DNA from: an uncultured Collinsella sp.
Lineage (GTDB): Bacteria > Actinomycetota > Coriobacteriia > Coriobacteriales > Coriobacteriaceae
Assembly: GCA_900765185.1 (NCBI GenBank)
Contig: CAAFQT010000016.1
Location: forward strand, 1 to 12,969
Length of the DNA: 12,969 nt
Direction of reading: 5' to 3'
Shown: piece by piece, positions 7,323 to 12,969 of the stretch
How the letters are laid out: each line of letters starts with the position of its first letter
Position numbering within the stretch: the first letter of the stretch is position 1
Made by a program: the position numbers and the translations under genes
Notes under the pieces: generated by a model
Told to the model about the DNA's origin: nothing
Databases searched by the model: none
The model's input: only the letters and a program-made list of their open reading frames with translations

Positions 7323-7391
7323 CATAATCAAAGTCCCGATTGGATGTATTGGGATTACGGCAAGCCGCTCGGGTCGTTCCCGGGCGGCTTG
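7323..7391 (+). promoter_or_regulatory. ldh promoter -10 and structured 5' leader hairpin
   Basis: CATAAT at 7323-7328 is a good -10 candidate; the -35 region is weak. Downstream, 7361-7373 pairs with 7379-7391 to give a 13-bp GC-rich stem (one G-U pair) with a 5-base loop. Only TTT follows, so it is not a strong terminator. The hairpin is between the probable start of transcription and the RBS (GGGAG, 7407-7411) and may stabilise the mRNA or modulate translation. Confidence 0.45.
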
Positions 7392-7417
7392 TTTGTGGAG
7401 AGAGATGGGAGTTTCTA

Positions 7418-8368
7418 ATGGTTAACGAGAAGAAGGTCGCTATTGTCGGCTGCGGTTTCGTCGGTTCGTCTTCGGCGTTCGCGCTGATGCAGAGTGGTCT
7501 GTTCTCCGAGATGGTCCTCATTGACGTGGACAAGAACCGCGCCGAGGGCGAGGCTCTGGATATCGCGCACGGCATGACGTTTGCCGAGCCGATGAAGATC
7601 TACGCCGGCGATTATTCCGATGTCGCCGACGCGGCCATGATCGTCGTCACCGCTGGTGCTGCCCAGAAGCCCGGTGAGACCCGCCTGGACCTGGTCAACA
7701 AGAACGTCAACATCTTTAAGTCCATTATCCCCGAGATTAAGAAGTCCGGCTTCGACGGCATCCTGCTCATCGTCTCCAACCCGGTCGATGTTCTGACCTA
7801 CGCCGCCATCAAGATGTCCGGCCTGCCCGAGGGCCACGTCATCGGTTCCGGCACCGTGCTCGACACCGGCCGTCTGCAGCAGATGCTTGGTGCCCACGTT
7901 GAGGTTGACCCGCGCGATGTCCAGGCCTATGTCATGGGTGAGCACGGCGACTCCGAGTTTGTCGCTTGGTCCAGCGCTCAGGTTGCCGGCGTTCCGCTGA
8001 ACACCTTCTGCGAGCTTCATGGCCACCTGGAGCACGAAGCTGCCGAGAAGCGTATCGCCGAGGACGTCAAGAACTCAGCCTACACCATCATCGAGAAGAA
8101 GCACGCCACCTACTACGGTGTCGCCATGGCCGTCAAGCGCATCTGCACTGCCGTCATGCGCGATGAGCAAACCGTTCTGCCTGTCTCCTCGCTCATGGTG
8201 GGCGAGTATGGCCTGTCCGATCTTGCCATCTCCATGCCGACCGTCGTTGGCCGCGACGGCGTTGTCTGCCGCGTCCCCGTGCCGCTGAACGATGACGAGC
8301 AGCATGAGCTTACCGCCTCCGCCAAGGCCCTCAAGGACATCATCGACAGCGTCGACTTCTCCTGCTAA
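7418..8368 (+). CDS. ldh: L-lactate dehydrogenase (NAD-dependent)
   Basis: This 316-residue cytoplasmic enzyme reduces pyruvate to L-lactate with NADH, regenerating NAD+ in fermentation. The ATG at 7418 is 6 bases after GGGAG (7407-7411). The Rossmann motif is GCGFVG (11-16), with D36 at the end of the second strand binding the NAD ribose. Q83 in the AAQKPGETR loop is the position that separates LDH (Gln) from malate dehydrogenase (Arg). R89 closes on the substrate, R152 binds the carboxylate, and D149 with H176 (GEHGDSE) form the proton relay. By alignment with Bacillus LDH, the two residues that bind the activator fructose-1,6-bisphosphate (R173 and H188 in the standard numbering) are Q154 and Q169 here, so activation by that effector is not expected. 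The codon choice is strongly biased to C/G-ending codons, as for a highly expressed gene. It is a single-gene unit closed by the terminator at 8401. Confidence 0.96.
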   Translation: MVNEKKVAIVGCGFVGSSSAFALMQSGLFSEMVLIDVDKNRAEGEALDIAHGMTFAEPMKIYAGDYSDVADAAMIVVTAGAAQKPGETRLDLVNKNVNIFKSIIPEIKKSGFDGILLIVSNPVDVLTYAAIKMSGLPEGHVIGSGTVLDTGRLQQMLGAHVEVDPRDVQAYVMGEHGDSEFVAWSSAQVAGVPLNTFCELHGHLEHEAAEKRIAEDVKNSAYTIIEKKHATYYGVAMAVKRICTAVMRDEQTVLPVSSLMVGEYGLSDLAISMPTVVGRDGVVCRVPVPLNDDEQHELTASAKALKDIIDSVDFSC

Positions 8369-8400
8369 ATCCAGTTCTTTTGGGCAACAGGCTACAATGA

Positions 8401-8435
8401 AAGGCGTCCGGGCCACACGGTCCGGGCGCCTTTTT
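8401..8435 (+). terminator. Rho-independent terminator of ldh
   Basis: An 11-bp stem (8401-8411 with 8422-8432, one G-U pair) with a 10-base loop is completed by the run TTTTT (8431-8435). It starts 33 bases after the ldh stop. TACAAT at 8393-8398 just before it could be a -10 for the downstream gene, but no -35 is visible and such a transcript would begin inside the hairpin. Confidence 0.8.
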
Positions 8436-8464
8436 GGTGCAAGTAACCTGACCCCAATGCACCA
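8434..8464. repeat. REP-like palindromic repeat, copy 1 (upstream of the DUF2974 gene)
   Basis: The arms TGGTGCA (8435-8441) and TGCACCA (8458-8464) enclose the core AAGTAACCTGACCCCAA. It matches copy 2 at 9646-9677 in 28 of 32 aligned positions (three substitutions, one gap). It begins within the T-run of the ldh terminator and ends 17 bases before the next start codon. Confidence 0.7.
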
Positions 8465-8481
8465 TAGTTGATGGGAGGGCC

Positions 8482-9642
8482 ATGTCGGATTCGCCTAATT
8501 TTTTGGCCTATGCCCAGACGGCGTTTGATCCGTTTGAGGAGCGGCCGTTCTGCGCGGTGGATAGCCTGGTCTTTGCGTGGTTGTCCTATTTGCGTTTGCC
8601 GGGTGATATGGCGGAGCTGACGAACTGGCAGGGCCTAGACGTACGCGAGCTGCTGCGTGCCGAGTGCTACCGGGACATGATTGACGACTTGTGGGACCCA
8701 GAGGGGAGCAGGGCCTTGCTGGAGGCCGTGGCAGCAAGCCCTCGCTACCGTGGCGTGCACGTTTGCGGCTATCGTGCCGTGAGCGATGTGGTGGCGACGG
8801 AGCAGTTTGCAGCCATGGCGTTCCGGTTTCCGGCGGGGTTTAGTTATCTCTCCTTCCGGGGGACCGACAGCACGATTGTGGGCTGGAAAGAGGACTTTAA
8901 CATGGCGTTCCGGTGTCCTGTGCCGGCCCAGGAATCTGCGGCGCGTTATGTGGACGAGGCGGCGGATGCGATTGACGGGCCGCTTTTGTGCGGAGGTCAT
9001 TCCAAGGGTGGAAACCTTGCGGTGTACGGTGCGGCGATGTGCTCCGATGTCGCCCGTGAGCGAATCGAACGGGCGTATTCCCATGATGGTCCGGGCTTCG
9101 TCGAAGAGTTTCTGAACGGCAACGCCTTTGCCGATCTTTCCGGTCGAATCGACAAGACGCTACCTCGGTCGTCGATCTTTGGCATGATGTTCGAGACACA
9201 GGAGGACTATGCCATCGTTGAGAGCACCGAGTTTATCCTGCTGCAGCACAATCCCTTTAGCTGGGTGGTTGATGGTCGCGACTTCGTGTACTGTGAGCGC
9301 CTGTCCGCCGGTGCTCGATACGTTGATGGCTCCATTCGCGAGATGCTGCTTGCAGTGTCACCTAGCGAGCGCGAGCGTTTTGTAGATGCGTTGTTCTCCG
9401 TGTTTGAGGCTACGGGTGCTGAGCGGTTTGCAGATATCGCTGGGAATCTGCGCGAGAGCCTGCCCGTGATGCTCCAGGCTGCGCAAGGCTTTGACAAGGA
9501 TACGCGACGCTTTGTCTCGCAGACTATCGTTGCGATTCTTAAGTGTGCACTTCTGCCCAAACGTCCCCAGATCGACATGCCCGCTGCCGGCAAGAGCTTG
9601 GCAGAACAGCTCGAGGCTTGGCAGTCCGAGCTCCTGCGCTAG
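8482..9642 (+). CDS. DUF2974 / Mbeg1-like alpha/beta-hydrolase
   Basis: This is a 386-residue protein of the DUF2974 (Mbeg1-like) family, predicted lipase/esterase-like serine hydrolases with unknown substrate. The ATG at 8482 follows GGGAGG (8473-8478) at a short spacing of 3 bases. The central domain has SFRGTDSTIVGWKEDFNMAF (124-143), a typical family segment. It also has the nucleophile elbow GGHSKGG (171-177) with S174. D202 (SHDGPGF) and H256 (LQHNPFSW) are the best candidates for the other triad members, in the usual Ser-Asp-His order. No signal peptide is visible, so it is probably cytoplasmic. The C-terminal 90 residues are helical and variable. Its composition is a little less GC-rich than that of the neighbours, and it lies between two copies of a short palindromic repeat. 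It is not part of an obvious operon. Confidence 0.88.
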   Translation: MSDSPNFLAYAQTAFDPFEERPFCAVDSLVFAWLSYLRLPGDMAELTNWQGLDVRELLRAECYRDMIDDLWDPEGSRALLEAVAASPRYRGVHVCGYRAVSDVVATEQFAAMAFRFPAGFSYLSFRGTDSTIVGWKEDFNMAFRCPVPAQESAARYVDEAADAIDGPLLCGGHSKGGNLAVYGAAMCSDVARERIERAYSHDGPGFVEEFLNGNAFADLSGRIDKTLPRSSIFGMMFETQEDYAIVESTEFILLQHNPFSWVVDGRDFVYCERLSAGARYVDGSIREMLLAVSPSERERFVDALFSVFEATGAERFADIAGNLRESLPVMLQAAQGFDKDTRRFVSQTIVAILKCALLPKRPQIDMPAAGKSLAEQLEAWQSELLR

Positions 9643-9645
9643 CCA

Positions 9646-9677
9646 TTGGTGCAAAGCAACCTGTCCCCGATGCACCA
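9646..9677. repeat. REP-like palindromic repeat, copy 2 (downstream of the DUF2974 gene)
   Basis: The arms TTGGTGCA (9646-9653) and TGCACCAA (9671-9678) are perfect 8-bp complements around AAGCAACCTGTCCCCGA. It begins 4 bases after the TAG of the DUF2974 gene and is a near-identical direct copy of 8434-8464. There is no T-run, so it is a poor terminator by itself. Confidence 0.7.
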
Positions 9678-9709
9678 ATCTTCGATGCGCCTGGGGCGGG
9701 ATCGACCGC

Positions 9710-9715
9710 TATACT
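9710..9715 (+). promoter_or_regulatory. Candidate -10 of the NA37-family gene
   Basis: TATACT lies 38 bases upstream of the chosen start at 9754. The -35 region is GC-rich and gives no clear hexamer. It is directly downstream of the second palindromic repeat. Confidence 0.4.
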
Positions 9716-9753
9716 GGTTCGTGCCGAAATCGATCTAGAACGGAATGCCGTAT

Positions 9754-10758
9754 ATGAAAATCAATCACGCGATTCTGCATATCCTGGACTTTGACTCTGC
9801 CGTCAACGTCATGAGCCAGCGCGAGCTCGATATCGAGAGCCGCACCGTGCGTAATTTCGTAACCACGCACCTGCGGCGCGCTCGTACCTCAGCTGATAAC
9901 AAGCGTGCCACGTTTGCCGAGAACTCCGCATTCGGCGGCGAGCTCAAGGGCTATTTCTTTGGTGAGCGTGAGTTCGTGGACCTGTCGAAGCAGATTGCGG
10001 AGTTCATCTCTTCCGAACTTACCAAGGCCGAGAAAGCCGAGTCCACCGACGTGCTTGTGGCGGACTTTGACGATGATGAGGATGCCCGCTGGTTTGCCGT
10101 GATGCTGCTGGGCTCCAAGCAGGCATTCATGCACGAGGTGGGTCGCGAAGAGGGCGAGGTTCGTAACGACATCGCGCGCCACTATGCCATTCTGCCGAAC
10201 CCTTCGCAAAAGGTGCCGAGCTATGCAATCGTGCGTGCAAGCACCATGGAGATCGGCTATGTGGATAAGAAGCGCAAGATTGCCGGCGAGGATCGCATGC
10301 TCATTCCCGACGGCCTGCTGCAGTGCGACACAGGGGTTTCGGGCAAGGAGGTCATCGACACGGTGACGCGCGTGGTCGAGGAAGTCGCCGAAGAGCACGG
10401 TGCCAACACGGCCGTAGCGCTCGCCAAGGTCAAAGCCGCCGTTGCCGAGAAGGTTGAGGATGACGAGGAACTGCCGCCTTGGGATATCGTCGATGAGGTC
10501 TTTGAGGACGAGCCGGTTATCAAGGAGAGCGTGCGCGCGGCACTGACCGAGGAGAAGGTGCCTGAGCGTGTGCCCGTGGAGCGCAAGCAGGTCGAACGCG
10601 CGGCCGTACGCAATCACAAGATTCGTACCGACACGGGCATCGAGATCAGCTTCCCGGCCGAGATGGGTTCGAACTCCGAGTACATCGAGTTCGTCAACGA
10701 GCCCAACGGCCTCATCTCCATCGAGCTCAAGAATATCGGAAGTATTGAGAATCGATAA
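9754..10758 (+). CDS. Nucleoid-associated protein, NA37/YejK (NdpA) family
   Basis: This is a 334-residue member of the NA37 family (E. coli YejK/NdpA), cytoplasmic proteins found with the nucleoid whose precise role is poorly known. The start at 9754 is preferred because a weak GGA (9742-9744) lies 9 bases upstream and the family usually begins close to the IxxAIlHiLD segment, seen here at residues 3-12. An ATG at 9745 adds three residues and touches that same GGA, so it is less likely. Family marks include the N-terminal AILHILDFDSAVNVMSQREL and the C-terminal strand set KIRTDTGIEISFPAE (289-303) followed by YIEFVNEPNGLISIELKNIG (310-329). Between them, residues 104-110 (DFDDDED) and 235-253 are very acidic. 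It converges on the dap genes and is closed by the terminator at 10784. Confidence 0.88.
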   Translation: MKINHAILHILDFDSAVNVMSQRELDIESRTVRNFVTTHLRRARTSADNKRATFAENSAFGGELKGYFFGEREFVDLSKQIAEFISSELTKAEKAESTDVLVADFDDDEDARWFAVMLLGSKQAFMHEVGREEGEVRNDIARHYAILPNPSQKVPSYAIVRASTMEIGYVDKKRKIAGEDRMLIPDGLLQCDTGVSGKEVIDTVTRVVEEVAEEHGANTAVALAKVKAAVAEKVEDDEELPPWDIVDEVFEDEPVIKESVRAALTEEKVPERVPVERKQVERAAVRNHKIRTDTGIEISFPAEMGSNSEYIEFVNEPNGLISIELKNIGSIENR

Positions 10759-10783
10759 ACTGCTCTTGGACGTTGCAAAAAAC

Positions 10784-10818
10784 AAAGGCCGAAGCCTTTT
10801 GGGACTTCGGCCTTTTTT
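10784..10818. terminator. Bidirectional Rho-independent terminator
   Basis: A perfect 11-bp stem (10784-10794 with 10805-10815) has a 10-base loop. On the plus strand the stem runs into a T6 stretch (10813-10818), terminating the NA37-family gene 26 bases after its stop. On the minus strand the other arm is followed by TTTGTTTTTT, so it also works for the dapA-dapB-dapH transcript arriving from the right. Confidence 0.88.
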
Positions 10819-10870
10819 GTTTTCGGCTTGGTTGCTGACATTGCGCCGCAGGTTGAGCTCACGTCAGCGA

Positions 10871-10968
10871 AAACGCCCCTAAGCGAGCAAGGTGACGTGA
10901 AAGAGGAGGGAAGCGTACTTCGGTACGCGACCGACGATTGAACGTCAGATTGCCGCTTAGGGGCGTTT
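10871..10968. other. Candidate structured RNA or palindromic element (98 bases)
   Basis: A 15-bp perfect outer stem pairs 10871-10885 with 10954-10968. It continues inward with 10887-10890/10950-10953 (one bulged A) and 10893-10898/10942-10947 across a GG/GA internal loop. The apex is a 6-bp hairpin, 10913-10918/10923-10928, closed by a cUUCGg tetraloop on the plus strand. An unpaired purine-rich strand (10899-10912, including AGGAGGG) faces 10929-10941. No coding frame explains it. No plus-strand promoter is visible, and on the minus strand it falls inside the expected 3' UTR of the dap transcript, where the outer stem is followed by TTTT. It could be a noncoding RNA, a 3'-UTR element or an interspersed palindromic repeat. 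I cannot name the family. Confidence 0.55.
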
Positions 10969-10981
10969 GCAGCGTCGAGCC

Positions 10982-11009
10982 GTTACGCGGTTTGGCAAAA
11001 CCGCGTAAC
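10982..11009 (-). terminator. Hairpin immediately after the dapH stop codon
   Basis: A perfect 12-bp inverted repeat (10982-10993 with 10998-11009) has a 4-base loop and lies 2 bases beyond the dapH stop. No T-run follows on the minus strand, so it is more likely a 3' RNA-protecting hairpin or part of a longer terminator region than an intrinsic terminator alone. Confidence 0.45.
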
Positions 11010-11011
11010 TT

Positions 11012-11731
11012 CTACAGCTGGCGCAGGCCCTCTTCCAGGCCGGTCTTGCTGTCGGTCTTCTCGTCGCGCATCTTGATGGCGCGGGCGGGGACACCGGCCA
11101 CGACGGCGCCGGCGGGGACGTCCTCGACGCACACGGCGCCGGCGGCAACTACAGCACCCTTGCCCACGTGCACGCCTTCCAGGACCACGGCGTTTGCGCC
11201 GATCATGACATCGTCCTCGATGATGACGGGCGTGGCGCTGGCGGGCTCCACAACGCCTGCCAGCACGGTGCCGGCGCCGATGTGGCAGTTCTTGCCCACG
11301 GTGGCGCGACCGCCCAGCACGGCGCCCATATCGATCATGGAACCCTCGCCGATAACGGAGCCGATGTTGATGATGGCGCCCATCATGATGACGGCACGGT
11401 CGCCAATCTCGACGCGGTCGCGGATGATCGCGCCCGGCTCGATGCGGGCGTTGATGCCCTTAAGGTCGAGCATGGGCACGGCGGAGTTGCGGCAATCGTT
11501 TTCAACGTCGTAGTAATCGATGGAATCGGCATTGGCGTCCAGGATGGTCTTGAGCTCGTCCCAGTCGCCAAAGACGGTCTTGCCGCGACGGCCGCCGTAG
11601 ACATGTGCGTCGCCCCAGGCAACCTTCATGCCCGGCTTCTCGCGCACGTACAGCTTGACGGGCGTCTTTTTGGGCGCGGTGGCGATGTAGTTGATAATCT
11701 CCTGTGCATCCATCTCGGCTGCGTTGCTCAT
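11012..11731 (-). CDS. dapH: 2,3,4,5-tetrahydropyridine-2,6-dicarboxylate N-acetyltransferase
   Basis: This 239-residue cytoplasmic enzyme of the acetylase branch of lysine/DAP synthesis transfers acetyl from acetyl-CoA to tetrahydrodipicolinate, giving N-acetyl-2-amino-6-oxopimelate. The ATG at 11731 is preceded by AAAGGAG about 11 bases upstream. The N-terminal small domain (8-90) has TPVKLYVR and ENDCRNSAVPMLDLK. The rest (93-215) is a left-handed beta-helix built from hexapeptide repeats (ARIEPGAIIRDRVEIGDRAV and similar), with GGRATVGKNCHIGAG (140-154) and VVLEGVHVGKGAVVAAGAV. The C-terminus, LRQL, matches the family end. The sequence is very similar to Bacillus DapH (YkuQ) along its full length, which separates it from the succinyltransferase DapD. 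It is the last gene of the dap group, 39 bases after dapB. Confidence 0.95.
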   Translation of the reverse strand: MSNAAEMDAQEIINYIATAPKKTPVKLYVREKPGMKVAWGDAHVYGGRRGKTVFGDWDELKTILDANADSIDYYDVENDCRNSAVPMLDLKGINARIEPGAIIRDRVEIGDRAVIMMGAIINIGSVIGEGSMIDMGAVLGGRATVGKNCHIGAGTVLAGVVEPASATPVIIEDDVMIGANAVVLEGVHVGKGAVVAAGAVCVEDVPAGAVVAGVPARAIKMRDEKTDSKTGLEEGLRQL

Positions 11732-11770
11732 TTGCTATCTCTCCTTTGGGTGGATTCGGTTGATACCTGG

Positions 11771-12511
11771 TTAGGCAAACATGACCTTGTCGAACGTATA
11801 GAAGCCGGGTTCGCGGGTGACGAGCTTCTGCGCGGCTGCCAAGGCGCCGTTGACAAAGATCTGACGGCTCGTGGCGCGGTGGGTGAGCGTGACCTCCTCG
11901 TCCTGGCCAAAGAAGCTCACCTCGTGCACGCCGGCGACGGTGCCGCCGCGCAGCGAGTGCATACCGATTTCCTTGGGATCGCGTGCTCCGCACATGCCCT
12001 CGCGGCCATAGACGGGGTGGTAGCCTGCCTCGGGCTCGGCTTCGACGACGGCGTCGAGCAGTAGCTTGGCAGTGCCGCTGGGGGCGTCGACCTTTTGGTT
12101 GTGGTGCGTCTCGACGATCTCGCAGTCAAAGCCGGGCAGCTCGCGTGTGGCCTGGGCCACTAGATGACGCAGGGCTGCGATGCCGATGGAGTAATTTCCC
12201 GAATGCATAACGCGGGTGTTCTGGCCCAGCTCACGCAGGCGGTCCATCTGCTCAGGTGAATAGCCCGTGGTGCCGGAAACGAGTGCGGCGCCCGTGCGCT
12301 CGACATAGGCGACGACGGCATCGAAGGTCACGACGTTCGAGAAGTCGATAATCACATCGGCAGCCGGTGCGTTCTCGAGCTCGCTCAAATCGAAGCCAAT
12401 CTGGGCCACGATATCAAAAACGGGCTGACCGGCGGCGTCGACAATGCCCTCGGCGGTAGTGCGGATGAGCGAGCCCATGCGGCCCGTTCCCATAATGACG
12501 GTCTTAATCAA
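11771..12511 (-). CDS. dapB: 4-hydroxy-tetrahydrodipicolinate reductase
   Basis: This 246-residue cytoplasmic enzyme reduces hydroxy-tetrahydrodipicolinate, the product of DapA, to tetrahydrodipicolinate using NAD(P)H. The start is TTG at 12511, supported by AAGGGAG (12527-12521) at 9 bases and by the family start MIK-VIxxGxxGRMG; no ATG fits before residue 7. The N-terminal Rossmann motif is GTGRMG (8-13), and GTTGY (80-84) lines the cofactor site. The catalytic segment ETHHNQKVDAPSGTA (134-148) contains H136, H137 and K140, with the substrate-binding SGT at 145-147. The protein is shorter than the E. coli form (273) and resembles the compact type. The first 8 bases overlap the end of dapA, pointing to translational coupling. 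Confidence 0.95.
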   Translation of the reverse strand: MIKTVIMGTGRMGSLIRTTAEGIVDAAGQPVFDIVAQIGFDLSELENAPAADVIIDFSNVVTFDAVVAYVERTGAALVSGTTGYSPEQMDRLRELGQNTRVMHSGNYSIGIAALRHLVAQATRELPGFDCEIVETHHNQKVDAPSGTAKLLLDAVVEAEPEAGYHPVYGREGMCGARDPKEIGMHSLRGGTVAGVHEVSFFGQDEEVTLTHRATSRQIFVNGALAAAQKLVTREPGFYTFDKVMFA

Positions 12512-12945
12512 GTAGACCAGCTCCCTTCAGAGCATCGGTAAGTGCGGCTCGCGTGTCGTTGGCCATGGGGCACAGCGGCATGCGGTAGTTTGCCTCGATC
12601 ATATCCATCTGAGCGAGCGCCTCTTTGACGGGGATGGGGTTGACCTCACTAAAGAGGGCATTGATGAGCGGCTGGCCGGCAATTTGGATATCGCGGGCAC
12701 GTGCCACGTCACCGTCCAAATAGGCGCGGCACATGTCATGCACGAGCTGCGGCTGAACGTCTGCCCACACGCTGATGGTGCCCGAGGCGCCCAGGCTCAT
12801 GAGCGGCACGGTAAGCGCGTCCTCGCCCGAGTACATGCGGAAGTCGTCTGACAGCAGGTGGGCGATCTTGGCCGCGTAGGCGACGTTGCCCGAGGCCTCC
12901 TTGATGCCCATGATGTTGGGGTGCGCGGCCAAGCGCTCTACGTTG
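12504..12945 (-). CDS. dapA: 4-hydroxy-tetrahydrodipicolinate synthase, 5'-truncated at contig end
   Basis: These are the C-terminal 146 residues of DapA, the condensation of pyruvate with aspartate semialdehyde that opens the lysine/DAP branch. The normal length is about 290-300, so about half is missing beyond the window. The visible part begins NVERLAAHPNIMGIKEASGN. K15 of this fragment (codon 12902-12900) is the Schiff-base lysine of the GIKEASG motif. Further on come DDFRMYSGEDALTVPLMSLGASGTISV, the typical family segment around the active site, and the C-terminal helical part ending LKGAGLLD. A TTG at 12932 could be mistaken for a start but lies inside the conserved fold. The frame runs only to 12945, where the sequence becomes adapter. 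It is the first visible gene of the dap group and overlaps dapB by 8 bases. Confidence 0.94.
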
Positions 12946-12969
12946 AGATCGGAAGAGCGTCGTGTAGGG
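12946..12969. other. Illumina sequencing adapter (artefact)
   Basis: The last 24 bases begin AGATCGGAAGAGC and continue with the remainder of the TruSeq universal (read 2 side) adapter. They interrupt dapA in mid-frame just before its conserved core. They are library sequence left in the assembly, not genomic DNA. Confidence 0.95.

Noticed and set aside
8436..8463. Copy 1 of the palindromic repeat as a CRISPR repeat
   Set aside because: Only two copies exist, over 1.2 kb apart, with a whole gene between them and no regular spacers or cas genes.
11168..12064. 298-codon plus-strand frame opposite dapH and dapB
   Set aside because: It spans two well-supported minus-strand genes and their gap, and is rich in His/Asp/Gly from the antisense of hexapeptide repeats.
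12504..12932. dapA beginning at the TTG at 12932
   Set aside because: The frame continues upstream with residues that fit DapA (NVER before LAAHPN), and the Schiff-base lysine would be only 10 residues from such a start. The gene is simply cut at the contig end.

Overview
The window looks like one end of a contig from a GC-rich Coriobacteriia genome, most like Collinsella (human-gut Actinomycetota). That placement is an inference from gene content (EttA, glutamine-dependent NadE, DapH-type lysine synthesis, L-lactate dehydrogenase, a DUF2974 hydrolase and an NA37-family protein) and from GC-rich codon use. I could not run a taxonomic search. Both ends cut genes. The 5' end starts inside ettA. 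The 3' end stops inside dapA and is followed by 24 bases that match an Illumina adapter, so bases 12946-12969 are not genomic.

Layout. (1) 1-1262 (+): the C-terminal three quarters of the ABC-F translation factor EttA, converging on (2) 1341-2648 (-): a 435-residue protein with a possible LOTUS-like winged-helix N-terminus, a basic patch and a long acidic Pro/Ala/Glu linker, and (3) 2789-3751 (-): a 320-residue membrane protein with a Ser/Thr/Gln-rich tail. (4) 3955-5934 (+): glutamine-dependent NAD+ synthetase, transcribed divergently from (3). (5) 6053-7216 (+): a DapL-like PLP aminotransferase behind a structured leader. (6) 7418-8368 (+): L-lactate dehydrogenase, also behind a leader hairpin. 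(7) 8482-9642 (+): a DUF2974/Mbeg1-like alpha/beta hydrolase bracketed by two copies of a small palindromic repeat. (8) 9754-10758 (+): an NA37/YejK-type nucleoid-associated protein. (9) 12945-11012 (-): the lysine/diaminopimelate genes dapA (partial), dapB and dapH, convergent with (8).

How the genes relate. The clearest unit is dapA-dapB-dapH on the minus strand. dapA and dapB overlap by 8 bases, and dapH follows after 39 bases. Together they carry aspartate semialdehyde to N-acetyl-2-amino-6-oxopimelate on the way to meso-DAP and lysine. The aminotransferase at 6053 could serve the same pathway, but its substrate is not proven. NadE and lactate dehydrogenase are linked only loosely through NAD(H).

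The least explained sequence is the 250-base convergent gap between the NA37 gene and dapH. It holds a good bidirectional terminator, a 98-base nested palindrome that folds into a long stem capped by a UUCG hairpin, and a further 12-bp hairpin right after the dapH stop. This structured element and the repeat pair around the DUF2974 gene are the best candidates for something undescribed. I see no defence system, CRISPR array, tRNA, rRNA or transposase gene.
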